From Bacillota bacterium (GTDB lineage Bacteria > Bacillota > Clostridia > Acetivibrionales > JAEZXR01), in NCBI GenBank assembly GCA_023419605.1, contig JAEZXR010000097.1:1-29437 (forward strand): a DNA stretch of 29,437 nucleotides, read 5' to 3'. A program made the position numbers and the translations under genes. This document shows positions 1 through 6,807 of the stretch, piece after piece; the first letter of the stretch is position 1, and every line of letters starts with the position of its first letter. Below the pieces are notes generated by a model that was not told where the DNA came from, did no database searches, and saw only the letters and a program-made list of their open reading frames with translations.

Positions 1-162
1 AACAGCCTCTTCAAGAGCTTTTTTAATAGATAGCTTGTCGCGCATATGAACAGATCGTGCTATAGCCTCTACAGCCCCTTGAAACTTACCAATTATCCTT
101 GCATATTCAGTAGGAAGCGAATAAACAGGGTATGCGGAATTGCCTGTGGTTTTTTCATTCAT
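1..162 (-). CDS. Hypothetical element-encoded protein, N-terminal part only
   Basis: An open minus-strand frame begins with ATG at 162 and runs off the left edge after 54 codons, so only the N-terminus is visible. A GAGGTG ribosome site lies a few bases upstream, which supports the start. The visible residues begin MNEKTTGNSAYPVYSLPTEY and continue into a helical, charged stretch (for example RIIGKFQGAVEAIARS). I do not recognise the family. It belongs by position and AT-rich composition to the prophage-like element and is divergent from the transposase gene to its right. Confidence 0.55.
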   Translation of the reverse strand, partial: MNEKTTGNSAYPVYSLPTEYARIIGKFQGAVEAIARSVHMRDKLSIKKALEEAV

Positions 163-183
163 CTAAACACCTCTTTCATTGAT

Positions 184-211
184 TTGCATACGGATTTAGT
201 TGTGGTATAAT
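184..211 (+). promoter_or_regulatory. Promoter of the ISL3 transposase gene
   Basis: TTGCAT at 184-189 and TATAAT at 206-211 are 16 bp apart, and the -10 carries the extended TGG form (203-211). Transcription would start near 218, just before the AAGGAGG ribosome site at 224-230. This placement argues against the in-frame TTG at 200 as the translation start, because it would lie upstream of the transcript. Confidence 0.6.
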
Positions 212-238
212 CTCCCTTATAGAAAGGAGGTTTTTACC

Positions 239-1657
239 ATAAATTACGATATTGGAATATCTGAAATTATCTGCACCGAGCGATACGAAGACACCGATGG
301 TTTAAGTATCATGTACGATGCAGAGATTTCCAAACGACCGACTCGTTGTACTAATCCAGCCTGTGGACACTCTATCAAACCTCATGTTCATAGTTCAAAC
401 ACTAATGTAATCAAGGACATCAAAGCCGAGGGTAAAATTGTTGTAATAAATCTTAAAATCAAGCGTTATCGCTGTCCTGACTGTAAGTATGTCTTTCCTG
501 ATGAATTTACCTTCTACGAGAAAGACGAGCATTTAACCAAAAGGCTTAAGGATGAATTTGTAAGGCGTTGCATCAACGGTGAGACATTCCGCTATATCGC
601 CAACGATTACAGCGTTGACGGCAAAACTGTTGCTAAAGCATTTAACGAGTATGCTGACCGTTATAGAGACCAATCCGTCCTTACTTATACTCCTATCATC
701 TTGGGCATTGATGAAGCCCATATTGATGACCACTACCGCCTCGTTCTTACAGACATACTAAACAAGAAACTTATCGACATTAAGAAGAACAACCACAAAC
801 CAACTGTCAATGCTTACTTGAGGACTCTGGACAAGAATATCTGCAAATGCGTTACCATGGATTTCGCAGAAGGTTATGCCGCCTGCGTAAATAAGATTTT
901 GCCCAATGCCATCATTGTCATTGACAAGTACCATATTGTCCAACTTATCAACCGTTGCGTTGACAAAGTGCGTATAGGCTTACAAAACTACTACCGCAGT
1001 CAAGGCTATGACATAAGGATTTTCAAGAGTGCAAGAAAACTTTTTATGACAAACTGGGAAGATTTAAAACCTGAAGCCGTAGACAAAATGAATGAGTGGT
1101 TTAACGCCTTTCCAGAACTCTATGAAGCCTACATGGTCAAGGAGACATTCAGGGACATTTACGCTACTGCTAAAAACTATGGTGAAGCCCTTGCAATGTT
1201 CAATGACTGGTTGGATGCCATACCTCCTATGGAAGAGTTTAGAGCCATGAAAGACACCTTTATACAGCGTAAACAGCATATACTAAACTACTGGTCATAC
1301 CGCCATACAAACGCCTTTACAGAATCTACAAACAATAACATAAAGAAGATTGAAAAGGCTGGTCGTGGCTATAAATTCGATGTTTTACGTGACCGCTGTA
1401 TGTTGTCAATAAACAAATCTAAACCAGATAAGTTTGACTTTAAGAAAGCGGTTTATGTAGCAAGGAATAAGAACAGAGATACGTCATCTTATGTTAGAGA
1501 TAGAAAGCAGTCACTATACAAAATTGCTTCTCAAATCAGCCAAGGCGTTGATATACCAACAGATAACTTATTTTATCAATGTCCAGAACACAACCGCATG
1601 ATAGATTACATTCAACGTGTTGGTCGTGTCGGTCGTATTACAAAGGATAGCCAGTAA
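239..1657 (+). CDS. ISL3-family transposase
   Basis: This is a DDE transposase of the ISL3 family (cut-and-paste insertion sequences). From the chosen start it is 472 residues. An N-terminal zinc finger has Cys pairs near residues 37/42 and 79/82, followed by a helix-turn-helix region. The catalytic triad is visible as D158 in LGIDEAH, D229 in VIDKYH and E362 in AFTESTNN. The length is near the family norm and the frame is uninterrupted. The start is odd: a perfect AAGGAGG (224-230) is followed at normal spacing by ATA at 239, not ATG. The only upstream alternative is TTG at 200, which overlaps the -10 box. Either ATA is used as a weak start or an ATG has mutated and expression is reduced. 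I could not find convincing terminal inverted repeats. Confidence 0.9.
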   Translation: MNYDIGISEIICTERYEDTDGLSIMYDAEISKRPTRCTNPACGHSIKPHVHSSNTNVIKDIKAEGKIVVINLKIKRYRCPDCKYVFPDEFTFYEKDEHLTKRLKDEFVRRCINGETFRYIANDYSVDGKTVAKAFNEYADRYRDQSVLTYTPIILGIDEAHIDDHYRLVLTDILNKKLIDIKKNNHKPTVNAYLRTLDKNICKCVTMDFAEGYAACVNKILPNAIIVIDKYHIVQLINRCVDKVRIGLQNYYRSQGYDIRIFKSARKLFMTNWEDLKPEAVDKMNEWFNAFPELYEAYMVKETFRDIYATAKNYGEALAMFNDWLDAIPPMEEFRAMKDTFIQRKQHILNYWSYRHTNAFTESTNNNIKKIEKAGRGYKFDVLRDRCMLSINKSKPDKFDFKKAVYVARNKNRDTSSYVRDRKQSLYKIASQISQGVDIPTDNLFYQCPEHNRMIDYIQRVGRVGRITKDSQ

Positions 1658-1677
1658 CATGGCTGTCCTTTTATTTA
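1642..1677 (+). terminator. Rho-independent terminator of the transposase gene
   Basis: An 11-bp stem (AAAGGATAGCC at 1642-1652 with GGCTGTCCTTT at 1661-1671, one T-G wobble) encloses an 8-base loop and is followed by a T-rich tract. The stem overlaps the last codons and stop of the transposase gene. Confidence 0.8.
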
Positions 1678-1689
1678 GTTGTCAATGTA

Positions 1690-2328
1690 CTATTGATTTG
1701 CTTCAAAAAATGCTTTTGCAAATGCTGGCGGAGTCATTGCTCTAAACTCTGCATCTGTTTTTGGTTCATGGTAACTCAGTTGCGGTATATCTTTCCATGC
1801 TGACTTATGCAGGTATGCAAAGTTAGGTTTCCCCCTGTTGGGTCTTATGTACAACGGTAGTTTAGGAACATCATCCCAATTTTTATATTTCTTTTCTGGA
1901 ACATTGTATAGGCCCCAAATATCGGTTCTTTTTGTCCAAGGGTCTCCAAATTCCCAAGGTTGAAATGACATTTTAGGCTTACCAAGATACTTTCTTAAAT
2001 GTCCTACAGGATTCTCCATTGCCCAAAATTTTGGCTTAATCTTGTTGTTTTCTATGCACTGTTTAACAATTCTCTTGCAAGCATTTACTATCTCCATACC
2101 AGCATCTTCATCACGTTGTCTTGCTTCTGCTATGCAATTAAGAACACTAAATTCAGTACAAGGAGGAGCACATAGTATTCCATGCACGTTTTCTGGTGGT
2201 TCATAAGTTCTTACATCATAATCAGGTAATGTAATAATTCTTACATCGTAACCTGCTAATTTATAAGGCATTGACCACGAACCAGTTCCTCCACACAAAT
2301 CCAAAATAATCTTATCTTTATTTTCCAT
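1690..2328 (-). CDS. Phage-type DNA cytosine-5 methyltransferase, short form
   Basis: The 212-residue protein carries the hallmarks of a C5 cytosine methyltransferase. These are a SAM-binding motif I (DLCGGTGSW, about residues 10-18), motif IV with the catalytic cysteine (APPCTEF, C57) and a motif VI-like ENP (105-107). A conserved-looking RTDIWG follows in the C-terminal half. It is much shorter than restriction-modification enzymes and I see no obvious target-recognition domain, as in short phage-borne members. It would methylate cytosine in DNA, possibly to protect the element from host restriction; no restriction enzyme gene is adjacent. The ribosome site is weak. It is the last visible gene of the minus-strand early module, and its stop abuts the right side of the transposase unit. 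Confidence 0.8.
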   Translation of the reverse strand: MENKDKIILDLCGGTGSWSMPYKLAGYDVRIITLPDYDVRTYEPPENVHGILCAPPCTEFSVLNCIAEARQRDEDAGMEIVNACKRIVKQCIENNKIKPKFWAMENPVGHLRKYLGKPKMSFQPWEFGDPWTKRTDIWGLYNVPEKKYKNWDDVPKLPLYIRPNRGKPNFAYLHKSAWKDIPQLSYHEPKTDAEFRAMTPPAFAKAFFEANQ

Positions 2329-2419
2329 TCTTCATACTCAGAGTAAACAGACTGTTTTCGGTCGACCAAACCTCTCACTCCTTTCTGTAAATACCACAAT
2401 TTTTATATTAAACTTAAAT

Positions 2420-2518
2420 TTAATGATTTTTACTCAATACCACAACTAATTCCTCAAACCCATTATTTTTTGCTTTAGGAACTCGGCGCTTATGTTTGGG
2501 CTTTGGGTATGCCAACAT
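2420..2518 (-). CDS. Small basic prophage protein of 32 residues
   Basis: A short frame begins at ATG 2518, preceded by a strong TAGGAGG (complement of 2524-2530) that overlaps the stop of the erf gene, so translation is probably coupled. The product starts MLAYPKPKHKRRVPKAKNN and is Lys/Arg-rich at its N-terminus. Similar basic YPKPKKK-type starts occur on small HNH-type proteins beside phage recombination genes, so this may be a truncated relic; I see no HNH residues. Function unknown. Confidence 0.5.
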   Translation of the reverse strand: MLAYPKPKHKRRVPKAKNNGFEELVVVLSKNH

Positions 2519-2527
2519 AAATACCTC

Positions 2528-3178
2528 CTATTTGCTCTCCATGCCTTCCATGCCCTTGCAGAATTCGTCATATTGGGATTTGGAAAGTGCCGAGATTTCA
2601 GTAACTTTATACTTTTTTAGAGCCCAAGTCTTTACTTCTTCTACTGTATAGCCCTTCTTTTTTGCTATTGCAAAAGCCCTATTCACTTGTTGTTCAGATA
2701 ATTTACTAGAAGTGATATTACCTTTTTCTTTTCCAATATCGTCACTATGTTCATTGTCTGCGTCCTCGCCACTGAATAACATGAATGTTTTGCTTAACAT
2801 TGTTTTGAATGCGTAAGTAAATGCTTTGCCACTTCCTTTGTCTTGACTGTCGGCTCCATTCCCGAAACCTACTAATATTTCAGATTCTCCGGTATCAACA
2901 TCAACTATTTTAAAATTAACCTCTAACTGTGTAACATTCCTGGTCTTTACTTCTTTCTTTCCGTTATATTCGGATTCCCATACTGAATTCGCTTCAGTCA
3001 TTTTCCCGCTTACAGGGAATACAATCAACCGGTGCTTTTTAAATAAAGGTTTCAACATGTTTAGGACCTCAGCTTCGCCAACGGCTTTATAACTGCTGCT
3101 GCCTGTGCCTACTTGCAAATTCTTTTCAAGACCTTCAGATTCATTCATTATGTTATAAATCTTTTCATATAGGCCCAT
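2528..3178 (-). CDS. erf: ERF-family single-strand DNA annealing protein
   Basis: The 216-residue protein matches the ERF family of phage recombinases, which coat and anneal single-stranded DNA during phage recombination and genome circularisation. Supporting features are the N-terminal YKAVGEAEVLNMLKPLFKKH segment (about 30-49) and the signature DSQDKGSGKAFTYAFK (about 110-125), followed by an acidic GEDADNEHSDD linker and a basic C-terminal helical region. The start at 3178 has GAGGTG upstream, which overlaps the stop of the preceding gam-like gene, so the two are tightly coupled. Together with the Gam-like neighbour it forms a typical phage recombination module. Clearly intact. Confidence 0.9.
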   Translation of the reverse strand: MGLYEKIYNIMNESEGLEKNLQVGTGSSSYKAVGEAEVLNMLKPLFKKHRLIVFPVSGKMTEANSVWESEYNGKKEVKTRNVTQLEVNFKIVDVDTGESEILVGFGNGADSQDKGSGKAFTYAFKTMLSKTFMLFSGEDADNEHSDDIGKEKGNITSSKLSEQQVNRAFAIAKKKGYTVEEVKTWALKKYKVTEISALSKSQYDEFCKGMEGMESK

Positions 3179-3181
3179 TAC

Positions 3182-3778
3182 TCACACCTCAATTTCAAAT
3201 TCTGCTGGTTTTTCAATAACTTCAACGCCATCGATGATGTTGCCGCTATCTTCATCAACCACATATTTGCCACACACTTTAACAACCTTTTTGAGTTCTG
3301 CCCACTTGGGCTTTACTACTTCCTCAAAGTACCCATTGTAGTTATTCGATTTCAAAAACTCGCCTAGCACTTTTTCGTCACGCCTGTATTCTACAGTAGG
3401 ATATTTAAGTCTTAGTGTGCCGGATGGAAGTTTGTACGTTTCATGGGTTTTAGTAGCTTTATGTGGCACCGTTTCAAAGTACTGCTGTAATTGTTGCTTC
3501 AAATGTCGTGTCTTGTTTTCAAGCTGAGTTTTGGCCTTATCTATTTTCATTTGGTATTCATTAATCTTGGTTTGGCAAACATTTATGTACTTTTGGGTTT
3601 CTGCGTTTTCCTCGGCGATTATTGCTAATGCCCATTCAGCAAGATTATCGCTATTGATCACGAAGCCTTCCTGCACTTCCTCATATGCTATTTGTAATGC
3701 TAAATTGTCCATACATTCAAAATCCTCTCTTTCATCGTAATACGGACTCCCTGGGATAGCGCCCCATGTGTAATCCAT
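3182..3778 (-). CDS. Gam-like host-nuclease inhibitor
   Basis: This 198-residue protein resembles the Mu Gam-type nuclease-inhibitor family found beside ERF or RecT genes in Firmicute phages. Members bind DNA ends and block host exonucleases. A long helical coiled-coil segment runs from about residue 50 to 105. It is followed by the characteristic LPSGTLRLKYP turn (about 117-127) and a C-terminal domain with KAELKK-like WAELKKVVKV and a VVDEDSGNIIDGVEVIEKP strand pair. The start at 3778 has a perfect AAGGAGG. It is the first gene of the gam-erf-small ORF-methyltransferase series and has its own promoter immediately upstream. The Gp157-type family is the alternative name; both are phage anti-nuclease or helical proteins. 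Confidence 0.7.
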   Translation of the reverse strand: MDYTWGAIPGSPYYDEREDFECMDNLALQIAYEEVQEGFVINSDNLAEWALAIIAEENAETQKYINVCQTKINEYQMKIDKAKTQLENKTRHLKQQLQQYFETVPHKATKTHETYKLPSGTLRLKYPTVEYRRDEKVLGEFLKSNNYNGYFEEVVKPKWAELKKVVKVCGKYVVDEDSGNIIDGVEVIEKPAEFEIEV

Positions 3779-3787
3779 AAAACCTCC

Positions 3788-3826
3788 TTGACAGATTTAT
3801 ACAGAGTGGTATAATCTGTTTGTCAA
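3788..3826. promoter_or_regulatory. Two overlapping, opposed promoters
   Basis: On the plus strand TTGACA (3788-3793) and TATAAT (3810-3815) have a 16-bp spacer. On the minus strand TTGACA (complement of 3821-3826) is followed 17 to 19 bp later by TGTATA or TATAAA (complement of 3796-3803). The minus promoter would start transcription near 3789, giving the gam gene a leader that is little more than its AAGGAGG. The DNA between has partial dyad symmetry (CAGATT...AATCTG, 3792-3818), so it may also be an operator. Confidence 0.65.
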
Positions 3827-3838
3827 TATTTTTTTCTT

Positions 3839-3862
3839 AGCGCTTCCTAGAGCGCTTTTTTA
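3839..3862 (+). terminator. Short hairpin terminator just downstream of a plus-strand promoter
   Basis: AGCGCT at 3839-3844 pairs with AGCGCT at 3851-3856 around a 6-base loop and is followed by a run of T. A transcript from the plus promoter at 3788-3815 would begin near 3822 and end here after about 40 bases. Confidence 0.55.
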
Positions 3863-3987
3863 TTTTCTCTCCGCTTACCAGTAGATCAGCACACATTTTG
3901 TGTCTCTGGTAACTTGCTGCATATTCATGGTTAAAGAGTAATTTGTATAGGTGTATTGCTCTGTTTAGCACTTATCTCCTTCCTTTC

Positions 3988-4016
3988 TTGTTTTATATTT
4001 CCTCCCATGGTAAAAT
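3988..4016 (+). promoter_or_regulatory. Promoter of the YjcQ-like gene
   Basis: TTGTTT (3988-3993) and TAAAAT (4011-4016) are separated by 17 bp, and TGG precedes the -10. Transcription would start near 4022, almost at the ribosome site AAGGGAGG (4024-4031). Confidence 0.5.
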
Positions 4017-4038
4017 CTTGGTGAAGGGAGGTGCAAAA

Positions 4039-4305
4039 ATGTTTAAATCTACAAAGGAATTCAATGATGCAATGTTTCGAATTCTCGAATCGATTCGAGA
4101 CGGTAAGAATTTTCGTGATGGTTTGGAAGAAAGCTTAGGCAATGAAAATTTCGACGATGCGCTAGAACGTTGCATCAAAACCGGTTTAGTCACTGGGCTT
4201 TCCCCTCAAAGAGTAGCGAGCGGGAACCTTGTTATTGACATTATAGGGAACCCACGTTTAACATTCGACGGCCTTAAATTCCTCGAGAACTACAAAGCAT
4301 CGTAA
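4039..4305 (+). CDS. YjcQ-like small phage protein
   Basis: The 88-residue product begins MFKSTKEFNDAMFRILESIR. A strong GGGAGGTG lies upstream of ATG 4039; an upstream in-frame extension has no ribosome site. The layout, a helical N-terminus and then a segment like FDDALERCIKTGLVTG followed by a strand turn NPRLTFDGLKFLEN, resembles the YjcQ winged-helix-like family common in Bacillus and clostridial phages, where the C-terminus often reads LT..G..YL. Function is unknown. It is the only plus-strand gene inside the otherwise minus-strand early module, and it converges on the next small gene with only 2 bp between the two stop codons. Confidence 0.6.
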   Translation: MFKSTKEFNDAMFRILESIRDGKNFRDGLEESLGNENFDDALERCIKTGLVTGLSPQRVASGNLVIDIIGNPRLTFDGLKFLENYKAS

Positions 4306-4307
4306 CA

Positions 4308-4463
4308 CTATTTTTGATCATCGTTTTGGATAATTGTGTTGGAGTGTGCCATTGCCCTGGTATATTCCAGCACTCTATCCAAGCTTTCAATAGTTACTTC
4401 ATTCCTTGCCAATACTTCGATAATTTCATTACATACCTTTTTGGTATCTATAATAACTTTCAC
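4308..4463 (-). CDS. Small prophage protein of 51 residues
   Basis: A GTG start at 4463 is preceded by AAAGGAGG at 7 bp spacing (complement of 4471-4478). The product starts MKVIIDTKKVCNEIIEVLAR and is mostly helical and mildly charged, with no signal peptide or membrane segment. It lies directly downstream of the antirepressor gene (15 bp gap), whose stop region overlaps its ribosome site, so it is likely co-translated. I do not recognise the family. Confidence 0.6.
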   Translation of the reverse strand: MKVIIDTKKVCNEIIEVLARNEVTIESLDRVLEYTRAMAHSNTIIQNDDQK

Positions 4464-4478
4464 ACTATCGCCTCCTTT

Positions 4479-5195
4479 CTACGCTTCTTTCTTCATCAGA
4501 AATTTGTTTATAAAATACTTCTGCCCCTTGCCTGTTATCATAGTTGTTCTGGTGATTTTGCTGCCTAATGTTGGACTTACCCTTGTGCCCTCCTTTATCT
4601 CCATTATCCCAAGCTCCATGGACCGTTGTGTTGGCATGTTCCAGCTTTGTCCCGGCTCCCGGATTACATACCCGTTCTCTCGCATCCATGCCCATAGCCG
4701 AATTTCTCCTATATGTACTCCGTTTTGGCGGATAAGCTTCGCTAGGTCTGCTATCAAAATTGATGTGCTGGAAGCTGATACGGAATCTGCGAAAAGTACT
4801 TTAGGCTTATCTTCTTCAATTTTAGATTGGAGTTTTAAGAGTTTTGCATCTGCCATTTTCAGCGCCCTTGACATTACGGCCTCCGGACTGTTCCATTGCT
4901 TTTCAAGTTCAATAAAATACTGGCGGGCCTGCTTGCCTTTTTCTGTTCGCTGTAGCATGCAGATTTCTTTTGCCATTTCAATCGTGAGTTGATGGTCTGT
5001 GCTTGGTCTGCCTCCTTGAGGGTTTTCGTCATTTTTGACGATAACTACAAAGTCAACATTTTCGATAAATCCATACTCGCACATTCTTGTAATCCACTTT
5101 GCATATTCGGTGCCAACTTCTAAGTACTCATGTAGCATTCTGCCGCCTACTGTCTGCCTGTCGTTGTCATAGTTAATTTTGATTAGATTTGACAT
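4479..5195 (-). CDS. Phage antirepressor, AntA/AntB plus KilAC domains
   Basis: The 238-residue protein has an N-terminal AntA/AntB domain (about residues 10-80; LHEYLEVGTEYAKWITRM, then GFIENVDF and the LTIEMAKEICMLQRTEKGK segment). A C-terminal KilAC DNA-binding domain follows (about 125-238; LIRQNGVHIGEIRLWAWMRENGY, then the G..YF end). Phage antirepressors of this type inactivate CI-like repressors and promote lytic growth. The start at 5195 has AAGGAGG. It heads a run with the small gene at 4308 and lies downstream of the Cro-like regulator, so it would be expressed when lysogenic repression is lost. The natural target here is the CI-like protein at 5902. Confidence 0.9.
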   Translation of the reverse strand: MSNLIKINYDNDRQTVGGRMLHEYLEVGTEYAKWITRMCEYGFIENVDFVVIVKNDENPQGGRPSTDHQLTIEMAKEICMLQRTEKGKQARQYFIELEKQWNSPEAVMSRALKMADAKLLKLQSKIEEDKPKVLFADSVSASSTSILIADLAKLIRQNGVHIGEIRLWAWMRENGYVIREPGQSWNMPTQRSMELGIMEIKEGTRVSPTLGSKITRTTMITGKGQKYFINKFLMKKEA

Positions 5196-5216
5196 GTTGA
5201 CCTCCTTAAGAAATTT

Positions 5217-5333
5217 TTACGCATATTTTTTGTTTTCAACTCTTAAATAAAGGTTGTATGACGCTATTGCGACTCTTTCTTCCCATCCTTCTGTTAACTC
5301 AATTACTATCTCGATTTCCCTTCCTTTTTCCAT
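5217..5333 (-). CDS. Small prophage protein of 38 residues
   Basis: ATG at 5333 has an AGGGGGG tract about 6 bp upstream. The product reads MEKGREIEIVIELTEGWEER and continues to end in KKYA; it is short, acidic then basic, with no membrane segment. It fits neatly between the Cro-like gene (stop at 5347) and the antirepressor start (5195) in the same direction. Small genes in this position are common in clostridial phages. Function unknown. Confidence 0.45.
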   Translation of the reverse strand: MEKGREIEIVIELTEGWEERVAIASYNLYLRVENKKYA

Positions 5334-5346
5334 TCTCAACCCCCCT

Positions 5347-5649
5347 TTATACCTCTTGACTCTTTATGAGTGATAAATAGCACCTCACTAATCCTTTTTG
5401 TTTAGGAGTTAATGAGTCATAATCTAATGCCAATTCTATACTTTCCTTTGATGGTATACTTAGATTGTCATTAACCATGTGATCAATTCCTACATTGAAA
5501 TAATCTGCAACTTTTTTAACTTTTTCTACTGATGGCTGTGAGATATCCCACTTGTGAATAGCCCCGTTCCCAAATTCTAGGTTTTTTTCCAACTTGGTTA
5601 TCGTAATACCATTTTGGTCACAAAGTTCCTTAACTTTATGAAATAACAT
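5347..5649 (-). CDS. Cro-like XRE-family regulator
   Basis: This 100-residue protein starts with an XRE helix-turn-helix (residues about 5-58: VKELCDQNGITITKLEKNL, then GAIHKWDISQPSVEKVKKVADYF), followed by a short charged tail with LTPKQKGLVRCYLSLI. The AAGGAGGTGG upstream supports the ATG at 5649. It is divergent from the CI-like gene across about 250 bp of operator DNA, the classic arrangement of a lysogeny switch. Its HTH resembles that of the CI-like neighbour (both have a GNG..W segment), so the two probably read related operator sites. It would repress the lysogeny operon and open the minus-strand early genes. Confidence 0.85.
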   Translation of the reverse strand: MLFHKVKELCDQNGITITKLEKNLEFGNGAIHKWDISQPSVEKVKKVADYFNVGIDHMVNDNLSIPSKESIELALDYDSLTPKQKGLVRCYLSLIKSQEV

Positions 5650-5685
5650 AATCCACCTCCTTTTTTACAAAATTTGATAAAACTA

Positions 5686-5714
5686 TTGACACACACTAGA
5701 AAATAATCTATTAT
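5686..5714 (+). promoter_or_regulatory. Plus-strand promoter in the lysogeny switch region
   Basis: TTGACA (5686-5691) and TATTAT (5709-5714) are 17 bp apart and point towards the CI-like gene, giving a leader of about 180 bases. A second candidate, the extended -10 TGGTATAAA at about 5807-5815, lies just upstream of the palindromic operators and would give a shorter leader. I could not identify a good -35/-10 pair for the divergent Cro-like gene. Confidence 0.5.
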
Positions 5715-5824
5715 AATAAAAGTAAAGACAATAGATATATTTCATGTACAAAACAAACAGATCTGCGAAATCTTTTTGTTTTACTAGTGTTTTTTCATGT
5801 GTTTGTTGGTATAAACCTATGTTA

Positions 5825-5871
5825 CATGAAAAATTTCATGTTGTCAATACTTTTGCATGAAATTTTTCATG
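5825..5871. promoter_or_regulatory. Paired palindromic operators of the lysogeny switch
   Basis: Two copies of CATGAAANNTTTCATG lie at 5825-5840 and 5856-5871, each a perfect 7-bp inverted repeat, with centres 31 bp apart (three helical turns). Extra half-sites TTTCATGT occur at 5740-5747 and 5793-5800. The sites lie directly upstream of the CI-like gene and suit a dimeric XRE repressor that controls its own transcription. Confidence 0.75.
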
Positions 5872-5901
5872 TTTATTTTTCACATAGGAAGGAATGTTAA
5901 T

Positions 5902-6294
5902 ATGACTTTAGTTGAAAAAATTCGAGCGCTTGCTAATAATGAAGGAATGAATTTGCCTGAACTCGAAATTAAGTTAGGATTAGGTAATGGTACTATAAGC
6001 AGATGGAACAAAAGCAAACCAAACACAGACAAGCTTATAATCATTGCCGATTACTTTAACGTAAGCACTGATTACCTACTTGGCAGAGAATTAAATGAAA
6101 AAGATGAAAAAGATATTGCGAAGGACTTAAATACGGCGCTAAATCAACTGGAAAAATCGCAGGATGGACTTATGTTTGACGGAGAGCCACTGGACGATGA
6201 AACACGGGAGCTCTTGAAGATAAGTCTGGAAAACTCCATGAGGCTTGCAAAGCAAATAGCAAAAAAGTACACTCCTAACAAATATAAAAAATAG
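5902..6294 (+). CDS. CI-like XRE-family phage repressor
   Basis: The 130-residue protein has an N-terminal XRE helix-turn-helix (about residues 1-58: VEKIRALANNEGMNLPELEI, then GNGTISRWNKSKPNTDKLIIIADYFNVSTDYLLG). A C-terminal helical region of about 70 residues ends in lysines. ATG at 5902 was chosen because AGGAAGGA lies 8 bp upstream; an earlier in-frame ATG at 5857 would sit inside the second operator and lacks a ribosome site. There is no LexA-type self-cleavage domain, so inactivation probably depends on the ImmA-like protease encoded next, as in ICEBs1-type switches. It begins the plus-strand operon with the protease and the recombinase. Confidence 0.85.
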   Translation: MTLVEKIRALANNEGMNLPELEIKLGLGNGTISRWNKSKPNTDKLIIIADYFNVSTDYLLGRELNEKDEKDIAKDLNTALNQLEKSQDGLMFDGEPLDDETRELLKISLENSMRLAKQIAKKYTPNKYKK

Positions 6295-6313
6295 CATTTA
6301 CGGAGGGTATGCT

Positions 6314-6793
6314 ATGAACGATATGATAAAATCTCAGATAGTAAGACTGGTTAATAAACATAAAACCAGGGATCCTTTTGACATCGCTTTCGGAGAAAAT
6401 ATAATAGTCGTGCGAGAGCCTTTAGGATCAATCTACGGCTACTACAGTAAATATGTTCGGCAACCATTCATTCACGTAAACAGCGATTTGGACAAGCGTA
6501 GTCAAATATTTACTTGCTGTCATGAATTGGGGCACGCAGTGATCCATGCCGACTCAAATACACAATTTTTAAGATATGAGACTTTTTTTTCTGTAGACAG
6601 ATTGGAGCGGCAGGCCAATTCCTTTGCGGCAGAGCTTCTGATTTCGGATGATGATATTAAACAATTTTTCGGAACTGGACTTTGTATTTCACGTGTAGCA
6701 AAGGAACTCCAAGTCCGGGAAATCTTTGTTGAATATAAAATTAAAAACATGTCCGTGGATTATTTGGATCATAAAACTGAATATATGATTTGA
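6314..6793 (+). CDS. ImmA/IrrE-family metalloprotease
   Basis: The 159-residue protein contains the zinc-protease motif HELGH (H70, E71, H74) and, downstream, an ERQANSFAAELL helix (about 97-108) that supplies the third ligand in this family. ImmA-type proteases cleave the neighbouring CI/ImmR repressor when the element is induced, for example by DNA damage. CGGAGGG precedes the ATG at 6314. It lies 19 bp after the CI-like gene and its stop is about 14 bp before the recombinase start, so all three are probably one operon. No truncation is seen. Confidence 0.9.
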   Translation: MNDMIKSQIVRLVNKHKTRDPFDIAFGENIIVVREPLGSIYGYYSKYVRQPFIHVNSDLDKRSQIFTCCHELGHAVIHADSNTQFLRYETFFSVDRLERQANSFAAELLISDDDIKQFFGTGLCISRVAKELQVREIFVEYKIKNMSVDYLDHKTEYMI

Positions 6794-6807
6794 AACGAGG
6801 TAAAGTT

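Larger units (their letters stand above)
178..1701. repeat. Two pairs of 10-bp direct repeats flanking the transposase gene
   Basis: ATTGATTTGC occurs at 178-187 and 1692-1701. ATTTAGTTGT occurs at 194-203 and 1673-1682. The pairs are nested, one inside the other. Either could be a target duplication, but ISL3 elements usually make 8-bp duplications, and neither pair is bordered by visible inverted repeats. Chance in AT-rich DNA is possible. Confidence 0.3.

Noticed and set aside
4336..4992. A 218-codon plus-strand frame opposite the antirepressor
   Set aside because: It is antisense to the clear AntA/KilAC gene, has no ribosome site, and its hydrophobic composition is typical of such shadows.
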